A stretch of 64,000 bases of DNA from Myrmaecium sp. VS I D KN 1 (taxonomy: Eukaryota; Ascomycota; Dothideomycetes; Valsariales; Valsariaceae). Below are positions 36,987 through 48,660 of the stretch, piece by piece. Numbering within the stretch: position 1 is the stretch's first letter; the number at the start of each line of letters is the position of its first letter. The position numbers were made by a program, and so were the translations under genes. The notes under the pieces are model-generated. The model searched no databases. It was not told the DNA's origin and saw only the letters and a program-made list of their open reading frames with translations. Where the stretch lies: the NCBI GenBank assembly GCA_019775845.1, contig JADQAV010000010.1:282871-346870 (forward strand). Direction: 5' to 3'.

Positions 36987-37822
36987 ATGTCCCTCACTCT
37001 GAAGATCGGCTCCTTGTTCATCAGGACATTAGCGAAGCCAATTGCCGTACGCTCCCTCGCCGTCTAACCCATGCTGCGATTCCGAGGCTGACCGCCCGCC
37101 AGAATTCCATCAAGCGGAATGCACGGGAGCACGAGCGATTCCGCCGGTTATGCGTCAACTTCGCCCAATTCCTCCACCGGGCAGACATCCGCATGCGCCT
37201 CGGCCTGCTCACGGATCCTGCGGTCATCGAACGGCAGGTGCAAAGGGAGTTGGAGAGGGCCGAGGCTAAACGAAGGGCTGGACAAGCCCCCACCGTGCTC
37301 ACGGAAGCGGAGATGAAAGCGCGGGAACAAATGACGGCGAAAGAGAAGGCGGAGCTGGAAGAGAAGGCGAAGACACATAAGCCCCGGATCCGGCCGCTCT
37401 CGGAGGCAAAGGCGATAGACACTGGCGCGAACTTCATCTCTGAAGCGTTCATGTTCCTGGTGGCGGCGGGCGCAATTGGGTTTGAGAGCTGGCGATCACG
37501 GCGAAAAGAATCCGCTCGCAAGGAGGATGTTGCCGACCGCATCCAAGCGTTAGAGTCGAAGGTGGTTCAGCTAGAGGAGGAACTGCATGCGACAAAGGCG
37601 AAAGGCGATGCTCGTTCCCTGATTGTGGAACAGAAGTCCGGTACAGAGCCCAAGGTGTCGGCCGGAAACACCGCGGAAGACAAGAAAGCTTCCGCGCAAG
37701 ATGCGCCAGCCGCAAACCCTCCAGTAGAGAAGGCCGCAGCTGAGAAGCCCTCATCGGACTCCTCAAAAAGCCCGAGCGGCTCTGCAGAACCGCTGCCAGA
37801 CTCGAAATCGAAGGAGCAATGA
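36987..37822 (+). CDS. opa3: OPA3-like mitochondrial protein
   Basis: Member of the OPA3 family, inner- or outer-membrane mitochondrial proteins of poorly defined function linked in humans to optic atrophy. Two exons, 36987-37046 and 37103-37822, give 259 aa. The first exon encodes only MSLTLKIGSLFIRTLAKPIA, the family's N-terminal signature; the second begins NSIKRNAREHERFRRLCVNF, its continuation. The intron (GTACGC...GCCAG) is 56 nt. A basic amphipathic region is followed by a predicted hydrophobic segment (EAFMFLVAAGAIGFESW) and a coiled coil (DRIQALESKVVQLEEELHAT). The C-terminal 70 residues are Ala/Lys/Ser-rich and probably disordered. Confidence 0.92.
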
Positions 37823-38314
37823 GCCGCCCGTCTTCCCCAAGTGCGATATAGACCATTTCTTCCCATCTCCAGCGTATTACGATACTCCCCTCCGGCCACT
37901 ATCCCATGGCCACTGTACCATCATCTCCCCTCAGGCTTGTGTTCCAGCGTCGAATCGAGAGCACTGTAGAGAGTAGATTGCTCCTGACTGTTGTATAGGT
38001 TAAAGTCAGCGACATCATATGTATGGCTGTAAATACCGTAACCACATAGAAAAGAGTTCAAGAAGCTTGAATATTTCGTCCGTCTCGAATCATGGGTCCC
38101 ATATATCAAGTCATTTCGAGTCATCTCATCTGCTTTAAGGGCTGGCTGCACTGAGTCCGGTGGCATACCTCCTCTTTCTCGCTTGCTCGGTCCTTTCTCC
38201 CCTCCTCCTCTTCCGTCACGAACATCACCTCAACTTCAACCTCTCGTCTCAACTTCCACAACCTCTCTACCACTTCTTTTCCTGCATACGACAATTCACA
38301 GGACAGGCAGCATC
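37823..38314. other. Intergenic region
   Basis: About 0.5 kb between two + strand genes; pyrimidine-rich just before the next ATG (38170-38290). No separate feature is seen. Confidence 0.6.
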
Positions 38315-39243
38315 ATGTTCTGCACCAGCCTTCGCAAGCGGCCATCCACCAGCCCGCTCGTCGAGCTCCTCGTCGCTCCACCCCCCGGCCTCAACCTCAA
38401 AGGTAAGTCGACAAGAAACAACCCGAATCTCCCCCTCACACTACCATACTACAATATACCTCCCAGCCCATCACCATATAGCACCACACTCACAAACTCC
38501 CCCACGCAGAATCCAGCCTCAAAACACACGACATCGCCCTGCCCTTACACGTTCCATCATCATCAACCAAAACCACCACGCCCACACAACCAGCCAAACT
38601 GCTCATCCTAATCCTCACCCCCTCCGACCTCACCACCACTCCCGCCTCCACAACCACCCAAACCCGCATCCAGCACTTCGCCAGCCTAACCGCCCCCGCG
38701 CACCTCCTCCTAACCCTCATCCTCAACGACACCACCACCAACAACCCCAACCCCAACCCCACCCCCCAGCACCAGCACCATCCACTCACCCACCTCCAAA
38801 CCCTCCAACACACCCTCCTAACCACCCCTGCTCTCATCCCACTCCCACTCCTCCCCATCCCCACCCTCTCCCTCCTCCCCCAGCACATCAGCGCCTACGC
38901 CGCCACGCTGCAGCGCAACATCCTGCATTCCAACCCCGCCGGCGCTGCACCACCCGCATCCAGCAGCACCAGCAGCAGCAGCAGCAGCAGCGGTGGAAGC
39001 GCAACCCTCTCCCTCCTCGCCCACGCCACCGCGAGCCTGGCGTCGACGGGCCGCCCGCTGTCGCTGGCGGCGGCGGTCGCGCTGTCGGATGTGGCGGGGG
39101 AGTGGCGGGGGGTGGTGAGGGGTGTGCTTGATGCGGATGGGGATGGAGGTGGGGGCCAGAGGATGGTGATGTTGGAGCGGGTGCTGGGTGTGGAGGGGGT
39201 CAGGGCCGTGAGGGAGTTTTGGGAGGAGGAGTGGGCGGTGTGA
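38315..39243 (+). CDS. Conserved fungal protein, function unknown
   Basis: Two exons, 38315-38402 and 38510-39243, give 273 aa. The first ends G/GTAAGT and the second follows CACGCAG; the join reads NLKESSLKTHDIALPL. The protein is Leu/Thr/Pro-rich with alternating strand- and helix-like segments (AKLLILILTPSDL, AHLLLTLILND, LIPLPLLPIPTL), a polyserine tract at about nt 38955-38993, and a C-terminus VREFWEEEWAV. I recall mould proteins with a similar SLTP...LLxFW-E end but no known function. Composition is extreme: nearly every third base is C in nt 38510-39030, then G in 39050-39243. The gene converges on the GH55 gene with 249 bp between stops. Confidence 0.65.
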
Positions 39244-39492
39244 GAGGGTGGAGGGGAAGGAAGAAGGCCGGTTTTTTTTTTCTTCTTTATTTTTTTTCTC
39301 GGGGCTGTTGCTTTTGCTTTTGCTGTTGTTGTCATGGACAGTGGAAAATGGAGGAAGAGCAGGATGGGCGTTGAGGGAGTTGCGTCGGCGAGGATGTAAT
39401 AGCTGAGCATATTCGCGAGTCTCGATCATCTAACAATTACGATGGCTCTAAATACTCGCATCCACCAAGGACCTCGCTTCCCCCAATTCCCA

Positions 39493-42396
39493 TCACAGAT
39501 ACTCAAACAGCACAAGCGTCTCACAGAACGTCCCCTTGTTCGGTGAAGCCGGTACAAGCAACCTCCCCTCATCCACCGCGACCATGTACTCGCTCGCCTT
39601 CGTGGATAGGAGGTACAGGTGCACGGCCTCAGACCGATCGACGGCGACGATGCGCTCTTGGCAGGCCTCGGCCGCAAGGCAGATCTGGTCATAGGCGTCG
39701 AAGAAGGAGTAGAGGCCGGCGCTGAGGGAGGGGGTGAGTAAGTGACTGGGTCGGGATGTGATGGGGTGGGAGGGAGGGGAAGAGGGGAAGAGATGGACGT
39801 ACCCGTACACGAGCACGTCGCTGCTGTTGTAGATGCGCAGACCCCAGGTCTTGTAGCACGACGGCCGGCCGTCGCAGGTGCGGAAGTCTGGGTCGGAGTA
39901 GCGGGCGTCGATGGGGAAGGGGTCGAGGGCGTTGGGGTTCGGTTGCATGTAGCTGGAGACGAGTCCCCAGAGAGAGAATGGTCAGCAAGGTAGGGGTCGT
40001 GGTCTATTCTTTGTGCATCTTCTTATTCTTGTCTTTTTGTGTGGTGAGGATAATGTACTCACGCCGTTTCCGCCTGGATGATGGAGAGGTAGACAGCCCT
40101 CGCATTCGCGATCTGGTAGTTGTACAGCACGCTGTGCTCAAAGGCGGATCCATACAGCCAAACGGCTCGCCGGGACTCGATCAGGATGCCGCGGCCGTGG
40201 TAGAGGCTGAGCTGGCCGTGGTCGGCCCGGTCGAGTTCGTGGTCAGCCACCCAGCCCCAATTGTTCTCCATGTATAGCGAGGCCGTGGCGGTGATGTGAA
40301 CCAGGAGGAAGGCGCACCAGCATGCCAGGTTGGACGCCGCCCATTCCGTCGGGTTCTTTGCGCACGTGTCGGATTGGAGCTGCGTGCCTGCGGTGCCGCC
40401 GATGCGCCAGTGGACGTCCCACATACCTGGGGTGATTTGTTAGAAGGTCCGATCGAAGATATACTAACCGACTTACCAGCACTTCCCTGTCGCGTAGCCT
40501 CGAGATTCCATTCTGTCAGAATGGCTCCAACCGTTGGACCGATCGTCTCGAAGATGAGATCGCTCATCTCGACCTCCCCCACGTCCCCAGGGTTGCCGAT
40601 CCGCCACACCGGCCGCGGATGGTCCCAGTCGGCGAAGTTGGGCCCCGTCGCCATGATGAGCGGCCAGCATTCACCGGTGATCTTGATGTAGCTCGGCACG
40701 TGCACTGTGTCCGTCATCACGTACGCGCCATGGTCGAAGTACACGATCTGATCCCGTTTGGCGTTGTCGAAAATCCTCTGTATCGCAGCTGTGTCATCTG
40801 AGCCACTGTCAGCGTATTGAACCTGCCGAGATGCTCGTCTCCATCACCTGTTACTCCGTCTCCAACCGCGCCGTTCGCTTTGACCGAGATGAATGACTCT
40901 TTCGGGACATTCTCATACTGCGGCCTGCTACGCTCGAAGACCTTGCCGTCCGGGTCTAGCAGGACAGAAGGCTTCGGGGGTGGCGAAGCCAGTCGTTGAA
41001 TGCGATCTGAAGTAGCAGACGGAACGCAGCAGGTCTGATGTTCATTCTGCATGTTCCCCTTTTGGGCGCTATACACCCTGCCTTGCATCCAAGACTGGAT
41101 CTTCTTCCCGCCCGGAAGTATGACCGTGCCGTCCGGGTACGCGATAGCGACGGAAGCGCCCCGGAAGTCCACGTTATCAAGGAGCAATGTGCCCCCTGTG
41201 ACAGGCATCGACTGTTCAGAAAAGGTCGTCACAACACCGTAAGTCACGCAATTGAAGACGCTGTCCTGGAGGGACACCGACCCCACTGCTTGGATAGAGC
41301 CCCCTCCCTGGCTGATGTCCAATCCGATCGTGCAGTTATTGAACGTCATAGACTTGTATGCCCAAACCCAGCCCCAATTCTGGTAGATGGCAGTCTGGCA
41401 ATTGTTGAACGTAAAGTTGCGAGCGGTGAACTGCTGGTTTCCCATGAAGGCGCCGACACTCCCGCCATTGAACACCAGATCGCTCAGCATCCCCCCTGAA
41501 CCATCATCCATCAAGATACCCTGCTGGTTGTTGTCGGCGCCGCCCACTCGCATGTTGAAGACAATGTTCTGAAGAGACGTTCCTTGGGAGACTTGCCAGT
41601 GAATACAGTGTGCCCCCGAGTTTTCTGGTGTTAATGTGATATCAAGGACGAAATTACGGACTTGACGCCAGAAATTGTTCTGATTGAGTCAGTCGGAGGC
41701 CTTCTGCTCACTCACGAGTGATACCAACCTGCGAAGTATACCACTTGGACCCCCATTCCAGGTTGACATCAGAGTCTAGGATGCCGATACCATAGAACGA
41801 CGGCAGAGCCTTGATCACGGGCGACTCCAGTGCATCACCAATCATCTGGGTATAGTAATACATGATGATTGGCGTGCTGACCATGTAAGTGCCTGGCGGA
41901 AAGTACACGATGGCCGGATGCACAGTGCTCGAATCGCAACCGAAGCCACACCGATTGCCATCACTGATCGCTTTGTTGATGGCTTCGGTATCTGTAGGTT
42001 AAGATTGAGTACGCATTGACAAGTGCAGGGTGTACATCAAACCATCAGTGAACCCATCGCCTATCTCATGTTAGCTGAGCTCAATTGAGATGAGGTAGCA
42101 ATCGTACCTTTGGCACCATAATCCTTGACGTTCCGGAAAATCTTATATGTCGAGTCGTTCCCGTATGCAACAGAGCCGCGTCGCTCGATGGTCGCCACCC
42201 AGTATGCCGAAGAGGTCCTCTGTCGTTCTGTGACTAGCTTACCTTGAGTCTGGGAATGCAGGTTTGACACAGCCTTCCAACTGTAAGCTTAAAAGCACAC
42301 CGAAGGTGCTGTATCGAAATACTAGCTCACATCAACAGCGTAGGAAAAAAGTAACAAGCAGTGCCAAAGCCCTACGAAGTAGAAGGAAAAGGCCAT
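39493..42396 (-). CDS. GH55 exo-beta-1,3-glucanase, secreted
   Basis: Extracellular glucan 1,3-beta-glucosidase of family GH55. Nine exons: 42396-42331, 42219-42108, 42060-42043, 41991-41729, 41679-40848, 40797-40477, 40426-40063, 39952-39803 and 39721-39493, giving 784 aa, normal for the family. The first exon encodes a hydrophobic signal peptide (GLWHCLLLFSYAVD); a later acceptor at 42220, not the nearer one at 42281, keeps phase into RTSSAYWVATIERRG. Both tandem pectate-lyase-like beta-helix halves start with the repeated motif GA.GDG.TDDT.AI (exons 3-4 and 5-6). Other hallmarks are YFPPGTYMVSTPI, NNCQTAIYQNWGWVW and LYMENNWGWVADHELD. Exon 3 is only 18 nt. A TATA element lies 258 bp upstream. 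Confidence 0.93.
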
Positions 42397-43941
42397 CTCA
42401 AGTTCAACTGGCTGATCAATGGCCTATGAGAAAGTAATAACTTGTCCACGGCGGCAGAAAGTGATGCTCAATGAACAATTGACAGTACCCGAATGCAGAA
42501 TATTGATGGTTGACACTTAGGCTGGAAAATACATGTCGTCCGATATACTGCATACAGTACCCAACGGATGGTTCACCGATACCTTGTGGAGGAGCGCAGT
42601 AGTGGTAGTAGAATGGAAAAAGGAGGTAAGTAGCTAAAGGACTGGTATGAACCTTTTTATAACCGCAAGGGAAGTCGCGAATTACGTGGACGGCTCAGAC
42701 GGCGCGTTCATGCAGTACTTTCTTTCCGTTCCATACCCACTTCCAATTGGAGATGTCGATGGAACGCCGTCGCACTGCTCCAGCGTTTGATACAGTACAG
42801 CAGACATAAAAGACGATGGAGAAGACGTGAGACTAGTAAGAACGACTTGGTTCGGGAAAAGAAGGTGCTGCATATTGAAATATCATAGTCGTAGGTAGAT
42901 GTTAGTCTTCATCATAAAATATCGGATTCTTGATGTCTTAGCAGATGTTAAGTAAGAATACCTAGGTAGTCAAGATCATTGTACTAGGTACCTTCAGAGG
43001 TACCTGAGTAAAGAGGAAGAGTGTGATTAGCGCAGGCCCGGTGATGGAGCTCGGCAGTTCTCTCCGAGTTCGCCGAGACCTTCTGTTTCCGACGGCGGCA
43101 TCTCAGTGTGGGGAAAGGGTGGAGGAAAGTGCGGGGGCGTTTGGTTCTTATGGCTGTTATACTGGGCGGTTATAGCAACTCGCGGACATCATGATCTTGG
43201 AGACCGCATGGGCGGGTGTAACGAACTGCAGACTGCCAACTGCAGACTTTCACATGCCTAGGAGTACTTTCAGCCCAAACAGCGTTGGGATGACAACGGT
43301 CATCTGAATCACTGGCCGAGTTGACCAGGATCGGTCGCGCGTGAGCAGGCAGGGTGGTGGCTGACTACCAGAACCGTATTTGAGGTTCACATGCCAAAAG
43401 GAAAAGGGGGCAGCGTTCACTCACAACCTCGCTCTTCCTCCAGCAGCAGAGATGACTGCAGGATAGAAGGACCCCTCTTCCGCGTGCGCGCGCGTGATGA
43501 TGCCGGTGAACTTGAAGGTTGGGCGGAGTGGGTGGGGCCGTGCCTTCCATTACCCCATACTCCCCTAAACCCGCACCTCATCCGGCGTAATCCGCTCGCT
43601 GCAATTCGCCCGAGCCTCCAACGCCCGCCCCGCCTGCAACCGGTCTAGCGTTGGTGTGGAGGGTTGGACCAACCGCGACGACGCCGAGGTATCTGAGCAT
43701 CTGCCCGCGGGCAAGGTGGACCGGACCTGGCATATGGGGGACGGACGAGGGCGCCTTTGATGCGCATCCCTCACACCAGGCCGCCCTTCCGACTTAAAAG
43801 CCTCCGTCGCCGCTTCGGTCCTCATCCTTTAACTTCACTACGCGTCCCGGTTCTGCATTGTTGCCCATATACCCCCTTCCTTCCTTCCCTCCCTTGTCGC
43901 CATCACTCTTCTGTGTTCTGCTGTGTCCTGAGATCTCCACC
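42397..43941. other. Divergent intergenic region between GH55 and fumarate reductase
   Basis: 1.5 kb holding two promoters. AT-rich near 42860-43010, GC-rich from 43400. It is pyrimidine-rich from 43860 to the fumarate reductase ATG. No gene is seen. Confidence 0.6.
42654..42661 (-). promoter_or_regulatory. Probable TATA box of the GH55 gene
   Basis: TATAAAAA on the minus strand about 260 bp before the GH55 ATG; consistent with a regulated promoter, but position alone is the evidence. Confidence 0.5.
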
Positions 43942-46100
43942 ATGCCTGAGAGAGTGATCGTCGTCGGCGCTGGCTGTAAGACACCTTCGCATAAGCAGAC
44001 CCCGATTTCCTTCGCCATGGCTAACACTGTTTCTCCTTTCTCCCAGTGTCCGGCCTGAGTGCTGCGCACACCATCTATCTAAACGGCGGCAATGTTCTCC
44101 TGCTCGACAAAAACAGTGGGTTTCGCTCGGTCCATCTACTGATCTCTCACCTGACAATCGCACGCCAGACTTCATGGGAGGGAACTCCACCAAGGCCACC
44201 TCCGGCATCAACGGAGCGCTCACCCGGACCCAAATAGACCTCGGCATCAAGGATAGCGTCCAACAGTTCTACAACGACACCCTGAAGTCCGCGCGAGACA
44301 AGGCCAGGCCGGATCTCATCAAGGTCCTGACTTACAAGTCTGCCGCCGCAGTCGAGTGGCTCCAGGATGTCTTCAACCTCGACCTGACTCTGGTCTCACG
44401 GTTAGGGTATGTGTCCGCTTACGGCCGAGCTGCGAAAAAGAGCGCAATCACGCTGACACCGTCCGTAGTGGCCACTCTCAGCCCCGTACGCACCGAGGTC
44501 ATGACGCCAAGTTCCCCGGCATGGCCATCACATATGCACTGATGCAAAGGTTCGAGGAGCTCTCCGAGGCCGAGCCAAACCGGGTGCAGCTCATCAAGAA
44601 GGCCAAGGTGGTGAAGGTCAACAAGGAGGGCAACACGGTCACCGGCGTCACCTACCTCTTCAACGGCGAAGAGACCACGGTCAACGGCCCGGTGATACTG
44701 GCCACGGGCGGTTATGCTGCGGACTTTACCGAGGATTCCCTCCTGAAGAAGCATCGTCCCGATACCTTTGGTCTCTCCACCACCAATGGTGCCCACGCAA
44801 CAGGCGATGGCCACAAGATGCTGATGTCAATCGGCGCCAACGGGATTGACCTGGACAAGGTCCAAGTTCACCCGACTGGTCTGGTGGATCCCAAGGACCC
44901 GCATGCAAAGACGAAATTCTTGGCTGCTGAAGGTATGCTTCCAAACACTTTGCGTCGCTAACAGAATCAAGGCTGACTTTTTCTGTAGCACTTCGTGGTG
45001 AGGGCGGTCTTTTACTGAACTCCAAGGGCCAGCGCTTTTCTGATGAGCTCGGCCATCGTGACTACGTCTCTGGCAAGATGTGGGAAGAGAAGGAGAAAGG
45101 CACCTGGCCCATTCGCCTCATCCTCAACTCCAAGGCGTCAAAGGTCCTCGACTTCCACACCCGTCATTACTCCGGCCGCGGCCTGATGAAGAAGATGACC
45201 GGCAAGGAGTTGGCCAAGGAAATCGGCTGCGGCGAGCAGCCTCTGCAGCAGACCTTCAAGGAGTACAACGAGATCGCGGAGGGCAAGCGGAAGGATCCGT
45301 GGGGGAAGAAGTTCTTCCACAACCTCCCCTTCGACATCGACGACACCTTCCACGTCGCCCTGATGGAGCCCGTCCTGCACTTCACCATGGGCGGCATCGA
45401 GATCAACGACCAGGCGCAGGTCCTGAACCAGGACGGCAAGCCGTTCGAGGGCCTCTTCGTCTCCGGCGAGCTCGCCGGCGGCGTCCACGGCGCCAACCGT
45501 CTCGGCGGCTCCTCCCTGCTCGGCTGCGTCGTCTACGGCCGCGTGGCCGGTGACTCGGCCACCAAGTACCTCTTCCAAAAGGTGCTCAACAGCGGCACCT
45601 CCACCGCCGCCCAGCGTCTCGGCCAGATCTCCCTCCACATCGACCCCTCCACCCCCGGCAAGGTGTCCGTCGAATGGGGCAGCGGCGTCGGCTCCGGCGG
45701 CGCCGGCTCCAACGAGACGGATAGCAAGATCGCGCAGCAGTCGCAAAACTCCGCGGCGCCGGTACTGAAGGGCGCCGCGGCCGACAGCGCGGATCCGGGC
45801 AAGGTCACCAAGCCGAACGACGCGAAGCGCTTCACGGTGCCGGAGAAGGAGTACACGCTCGAGGAGGTGCGGCGGCATAACACGAAGGAGGATCTGTGGA
45901 TCGCGGTCAAAGGGGTTGTCTTGAACCTGACGGATTGGGTGGATGAGCATCCCGGTGGCCCGCAGGCGCTGTATAGCCACATGGGCAAGGATGCCACGGA
46001 GGAGTTTGAGATGTTGCATGATGATGAGGTGATTCCGAAGTATGCGCCGGAGGTTGTGATTGGCAGGGTGAAGGGGCAGAAGGTTGCGTTGGAGTATTGA
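43942..46100 (+). CDS. Soluble fumarate reductase (Osm1/Frd1 type) fused to cytochrome b5
   Basis: FAD-dependent fumarate reductase that reoxidises reduced flavin or other carriers with fumarate. Five exons, 43942-43975, 44047-44115, 44169-44406, 44469-44932 and 44989-46100, give 638 aa. The dinucleotide fold VVGAGLSGLSAA is interrupted by the first intron after VVGAG; NFMGGNSTKATSGIN, RTHRGHD, QVHPTGL and HGANRLGGSSLLGC are family hallmarks, including the active-site Arg region. After a Ser/Gly/Ala-rich linker comes a cytochrome b5 domain (about residues 560-635), TLEEVRRHNTKEDLWIAV to VDEHPGG, with the second haem ligand in EMLHDDEVI. There is no signal or ER-retention sequence, so cytosol is likely. 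The electron donor might pass through the b5 haem; that is inference. Confidence 0.95.
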
Positions 46101-46579
46101 GCTGGGGGTTTCTTCGTTCTTTTTTTTTGGGTTTGTTTTCTCAAGGCGGATTGGGAAAGGCGCTGGGGATATTTTGGAAGGAAATCTTGGGGATTTTGAT
46201 CTATTTACTGGTTGATCGATGGGCGCACTGCTCTGTTAGGATAGGATGTACTTGTATATGATATGATACGGGTCCATGACGGATAGGCAACCTGCGTTAC
46301 CTTGTCTTCACACACTTGTATGATATGGGAGCAGTCATACCATTACCGGCTTTCGTCTCCGCGCGGCGGAAGGGGAAATGGACAAAATATACACTGGAAA
46401 AGAAAGAAAAAAAAAATGCGATGTGACAGATATGATACAGTCTGCAATCTCAAGTCATGACGCCATGACAATCCCAACCCCAAGGTCCCCAGGCAACAAA
46501 CGGCATGCCTCTTCCCTCTTCCCCTTTCCCGCTCCGCCTTACTCCAACCCCAGCTCCCATCCCACCATCCGCAAAACGC
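46101..46579. other. Convergent intergenic region
   Basis: 3' flanks of the fumarate reductase gene and the mitochondrial-protein gene. An A-rich run lies at 46390-46420. No feature is seen. Confidence 0.6.
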
Positions 46580-47638
46580 CTACGGCTTCCCACCCTCCGT
46601 CCTCGGCTGCGGCGGCAGCGTCTGCATCTGCGGCGGAATCAAGCTCTCAAACGTCCTCATAAACTGGTCGAGGCCCCGAGGGGTATACTGCGCCCGCAGC
46701 TGGAGCGCCGCCGCCGTCTCACCCACCAGCTGCTCCTGGCGATGGCGCGGGGCCCGGAGATCCGGGAGGCGATAACGGCCCTCCAGGACAGCGGCCTCGA
46801 CCGCGCGCCGCCGCGGCTCCGGCACCCGCTCATGCACCTTGCGCTGGCGCAGCGCCATCTGAAGCAGGTAAGGGGTCGCGGCGGTGCTCTGGGCGCCCCC
46901 GGGCGTGGCGACCTCGGGCGTCGCGTCGAAGAGCTCCGTCGCCGTGGCCGGGGTCTGGGGCTCGTAGTACTGCTCCCGTCGGTGGGCGTACCCGCGCTCG
47001 AGCAGGTAGCGGACCAGGTCGTCCGAGAGGGTCTGCTCCGTCCAGGACTCGCCCTCCGTCTGCTTGGAGGCGTTGGTGCGCTTGGCGGGGGCGTCGCGCT
47101 TCGGCCGGCTGCCGCGGCCGGCGAGCGGGCGGCCTTCGAGGTTGGTGGCGCGGCCCGCCCGGAAGCCGCCGGGTCCGCCGGGTTTGCGGGGGTTCAGCCG
47201 TGGCTTGAGCATGAGGAGGCGGGCGCCGTTGGGCGTGATGTTGGGGTCGCGCCGGGAGGAGGAGCCGCCGCCGGCGCCGGGCGCGCTGCGGGTTTCGACG
47301 GGCACGCGGGTGATCTTGAGACTGGCTTTGGGGTCCAGCGTGCGCCCGCGGAACCGGTTGGCTTGCATGCCGAGCGGGCGGCCGGGACGGGCGGTGGGGG
47401 AGAGGGCCTGGATGGTTCGGTTGGCGGCGGCGGCGCGGGCGATGCGGGTCGTTCGTGGTGCGGGACTGCTGCTGCTGCTACTGCTGCTGCTGCTGGACGA
47501 CGATGAGGGTTTTTGGTCTTGTTGGTGGGAGGAGAGGTGGAAGGTGCGGAGGCGGGAGGTGAGGGTGGAACTGCTCGTGAGGTCGTTGCGGAAGGCTTTC
47601 GAGAGCCCCGCCGCGGGCCCGATGCGTACTCGTGGCAT
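46580..47638 (-). CDS. Probable mitochondrial protein of fungi, function unknown
   Basis: Single exon, 352 aa. The N-terminus MPRVRIGPAAGLSKAFRNDL is basic, lacks acidic residues until residue 19, and is followed by SRLRTFHLSS, a typical mitochondrial presequence cleavage context. A polyserine run (CTG/AGC repeats at about 47466-47500) follows. The rest is Arg/Pro/Ala-rich with ITPNGARLLMLKPRLNPRKPGGPGG and then helical segments LSDDLVRYLLERGYAHRREQYY and GLDQFMRTFESLIPPQ. The basic, low-complexity build would suit a mitoribosome-associated or RNA-binding protein, but I recognise no named family. It shares a short divergent promoter with cdc26. Confidence 0.7.
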   Translation of the reverse strand: MPRVRIGPAAGLSKAFRNDLTSSSTLTSRLRTFHLSSHQQDQKPSSSSSSSSSSSSSSPAPRTTRIARAAAANRTIQALSPTARPGRPLGMQANRFRGRTLDPKASLKITRVPVETRSAPGAGGGSSSRRDPNITPNGARLLMLKPRLNPRKPGGPGGFRAGRATNLEGRPLAGRGSRPKRDAPAKRTNASKQTEGESWTEQTLSDDLVRYLLERGYAHRREQYYEPQTPATATELFDATPEVATPGGAQSTAATPYLLQMALRQRKVHERVPEPRRRAVEAAVLEGRYRLPDLRAPRHRQEQLVGETAAALQLRAQYTPRGLDQFMRTFESLIPPQMQTLPPQPRTEGGKP

Positions 47639-47930
47639 GATGGGGAGGGATGAAGGCGCAATTGCTGCGCCTACGTTCGTGGTGATATGGATGGCGTTGG
47701 AGATGCGGGAGACAGTCGTCGGAGTGGTGGAGGTGAACTTTCCGGAGAAACTGCGGAAGTGGAGCGCCCGACGTCGTTGGCTGCCTGAGGCCCTTGTTGA
47801 TATCGCTCACGCTCATACAACCAACCTAGTACATTACTCTGCCTATAACTTAACCGCAACCTCGTGCTTTTTGGACCAACTACCCGCTTGCTTACCTGGT
47901 ATATCTTATTCGCCCCTGGCCGCCGCAACC
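47639..47930. promoter_or_regulatory. Shared promoter of cdc26 and the mitochondrial-protein gene
   Basis: Only 292 bp separate the two divergent ATGs, so both core promoters and leaders must fit in it. No TATA box is evident. Confidence 0.6.
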
Positions 47931-48140
47931 ATGCTCCGCCGTCCACCCACCGCCATCACCCTCACCCAGGACGACATCGCCGCGTACGAGGCCAACCGCC
48001 AGCGCCGCCTGTGGGAGCAGAACCAGTCCCAGATGTCCGCCAGCTCGACCGAGAACTCGCAGAGCCGGATCGATCCGCTGGCGCAGGAGAAGGCTCGCGC
48101 CCGGGCGAGAGAGGAGCGGATCATGGGGGCGCGGGGTTGA
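47931..48140 (+). CDS. cdc26: Anaphase-promoting complex subunit CDC26 (APC12)
   Basis: Small intron-less gene of 69 aa. The N-terminus MLRRPPTAITLTQDDIAAYE closely follows the CDC26 consensus (human begins [20 protein letters not shown]). In the complex this N-terminal stretch inserts into the TPR groove of APC6/Cdc16 and stabilises it. The remainder (NRQRRLWEQNQSQ... and REERIMGARG) is hydrophilic and probably helical then disordered. Short length and lack of introns make it easy for annotation pipelines to miss. The ATG at 47931 has a good fungal context (CAACC before ATG). Confidence 0.88.
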   Translation: MLRRPPTAITLTQDDIAAYEANRQRRLWEQNQSQMSASSTENSQSRIDPLAQEKARARAREERIMGARG

Positions 48141-48660
48141 GGCGTGTATGGCCGTTTCGTTCTTGACTGCGACTTCGTCTTCGATCTCCTCCCTCAGTGG
48201 TGTGTGAGGCGTTCGGGTTTGGATAGAGCACCGCTGGAGCGGATTGGATACTGTTAGTATCTCTGATCGTCCTTAGTACCGTGTTCTCTGTGGCTAATCT
48301 CTTTCAAGGGCAGAAGTCGTTCGTTCAGGCGCATCTCCTTTCTACGTTTACTTCCTACAATGATACCCCAATACTCTCAGCCGCTCTATCATTACCCTCT
48401 GGGCCTGCTAAAAGGGCCCGTTGGGACCGTGAGCGTAGATAGCTACTGTCTATCATCCCCCCTCCGACGGGATGGCTTTCCTCAGGCCTCCCTAGCCCTC
48501 CGCGGACATGTGGAATGTGGAGGGTTACAGCACGCGCGGAATGTAGCTATGCAAAACATCAACACCAATTCTGGAATATTCTATCAGCTTTTTAACCTGA
48601 AGTTTATATTCGTGGTCTTTCTTCAACGTCTCACCCGCATTTTGTCAATTTCTTGCTGCA
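48141..48660. other. Intergenic region, promoter of the GH16-GH128 gene
   Basis: About 0.5 kb. A short GC-rich patch near 48455-48515 is followed by AT-rich sequence up to the ATG at 48661. No distinct element is recognised. Confidence 0.6.

Noticed and set aside
42222-42280. Nearer acceptor (TTACAG ending at 42281) for the first GH55 intron
   Set aside because: It shifts the frame to a stop within 14 codons; the acceptor at 42220 keeps the phase into the conserved YWV...RRG start of the enzyme.
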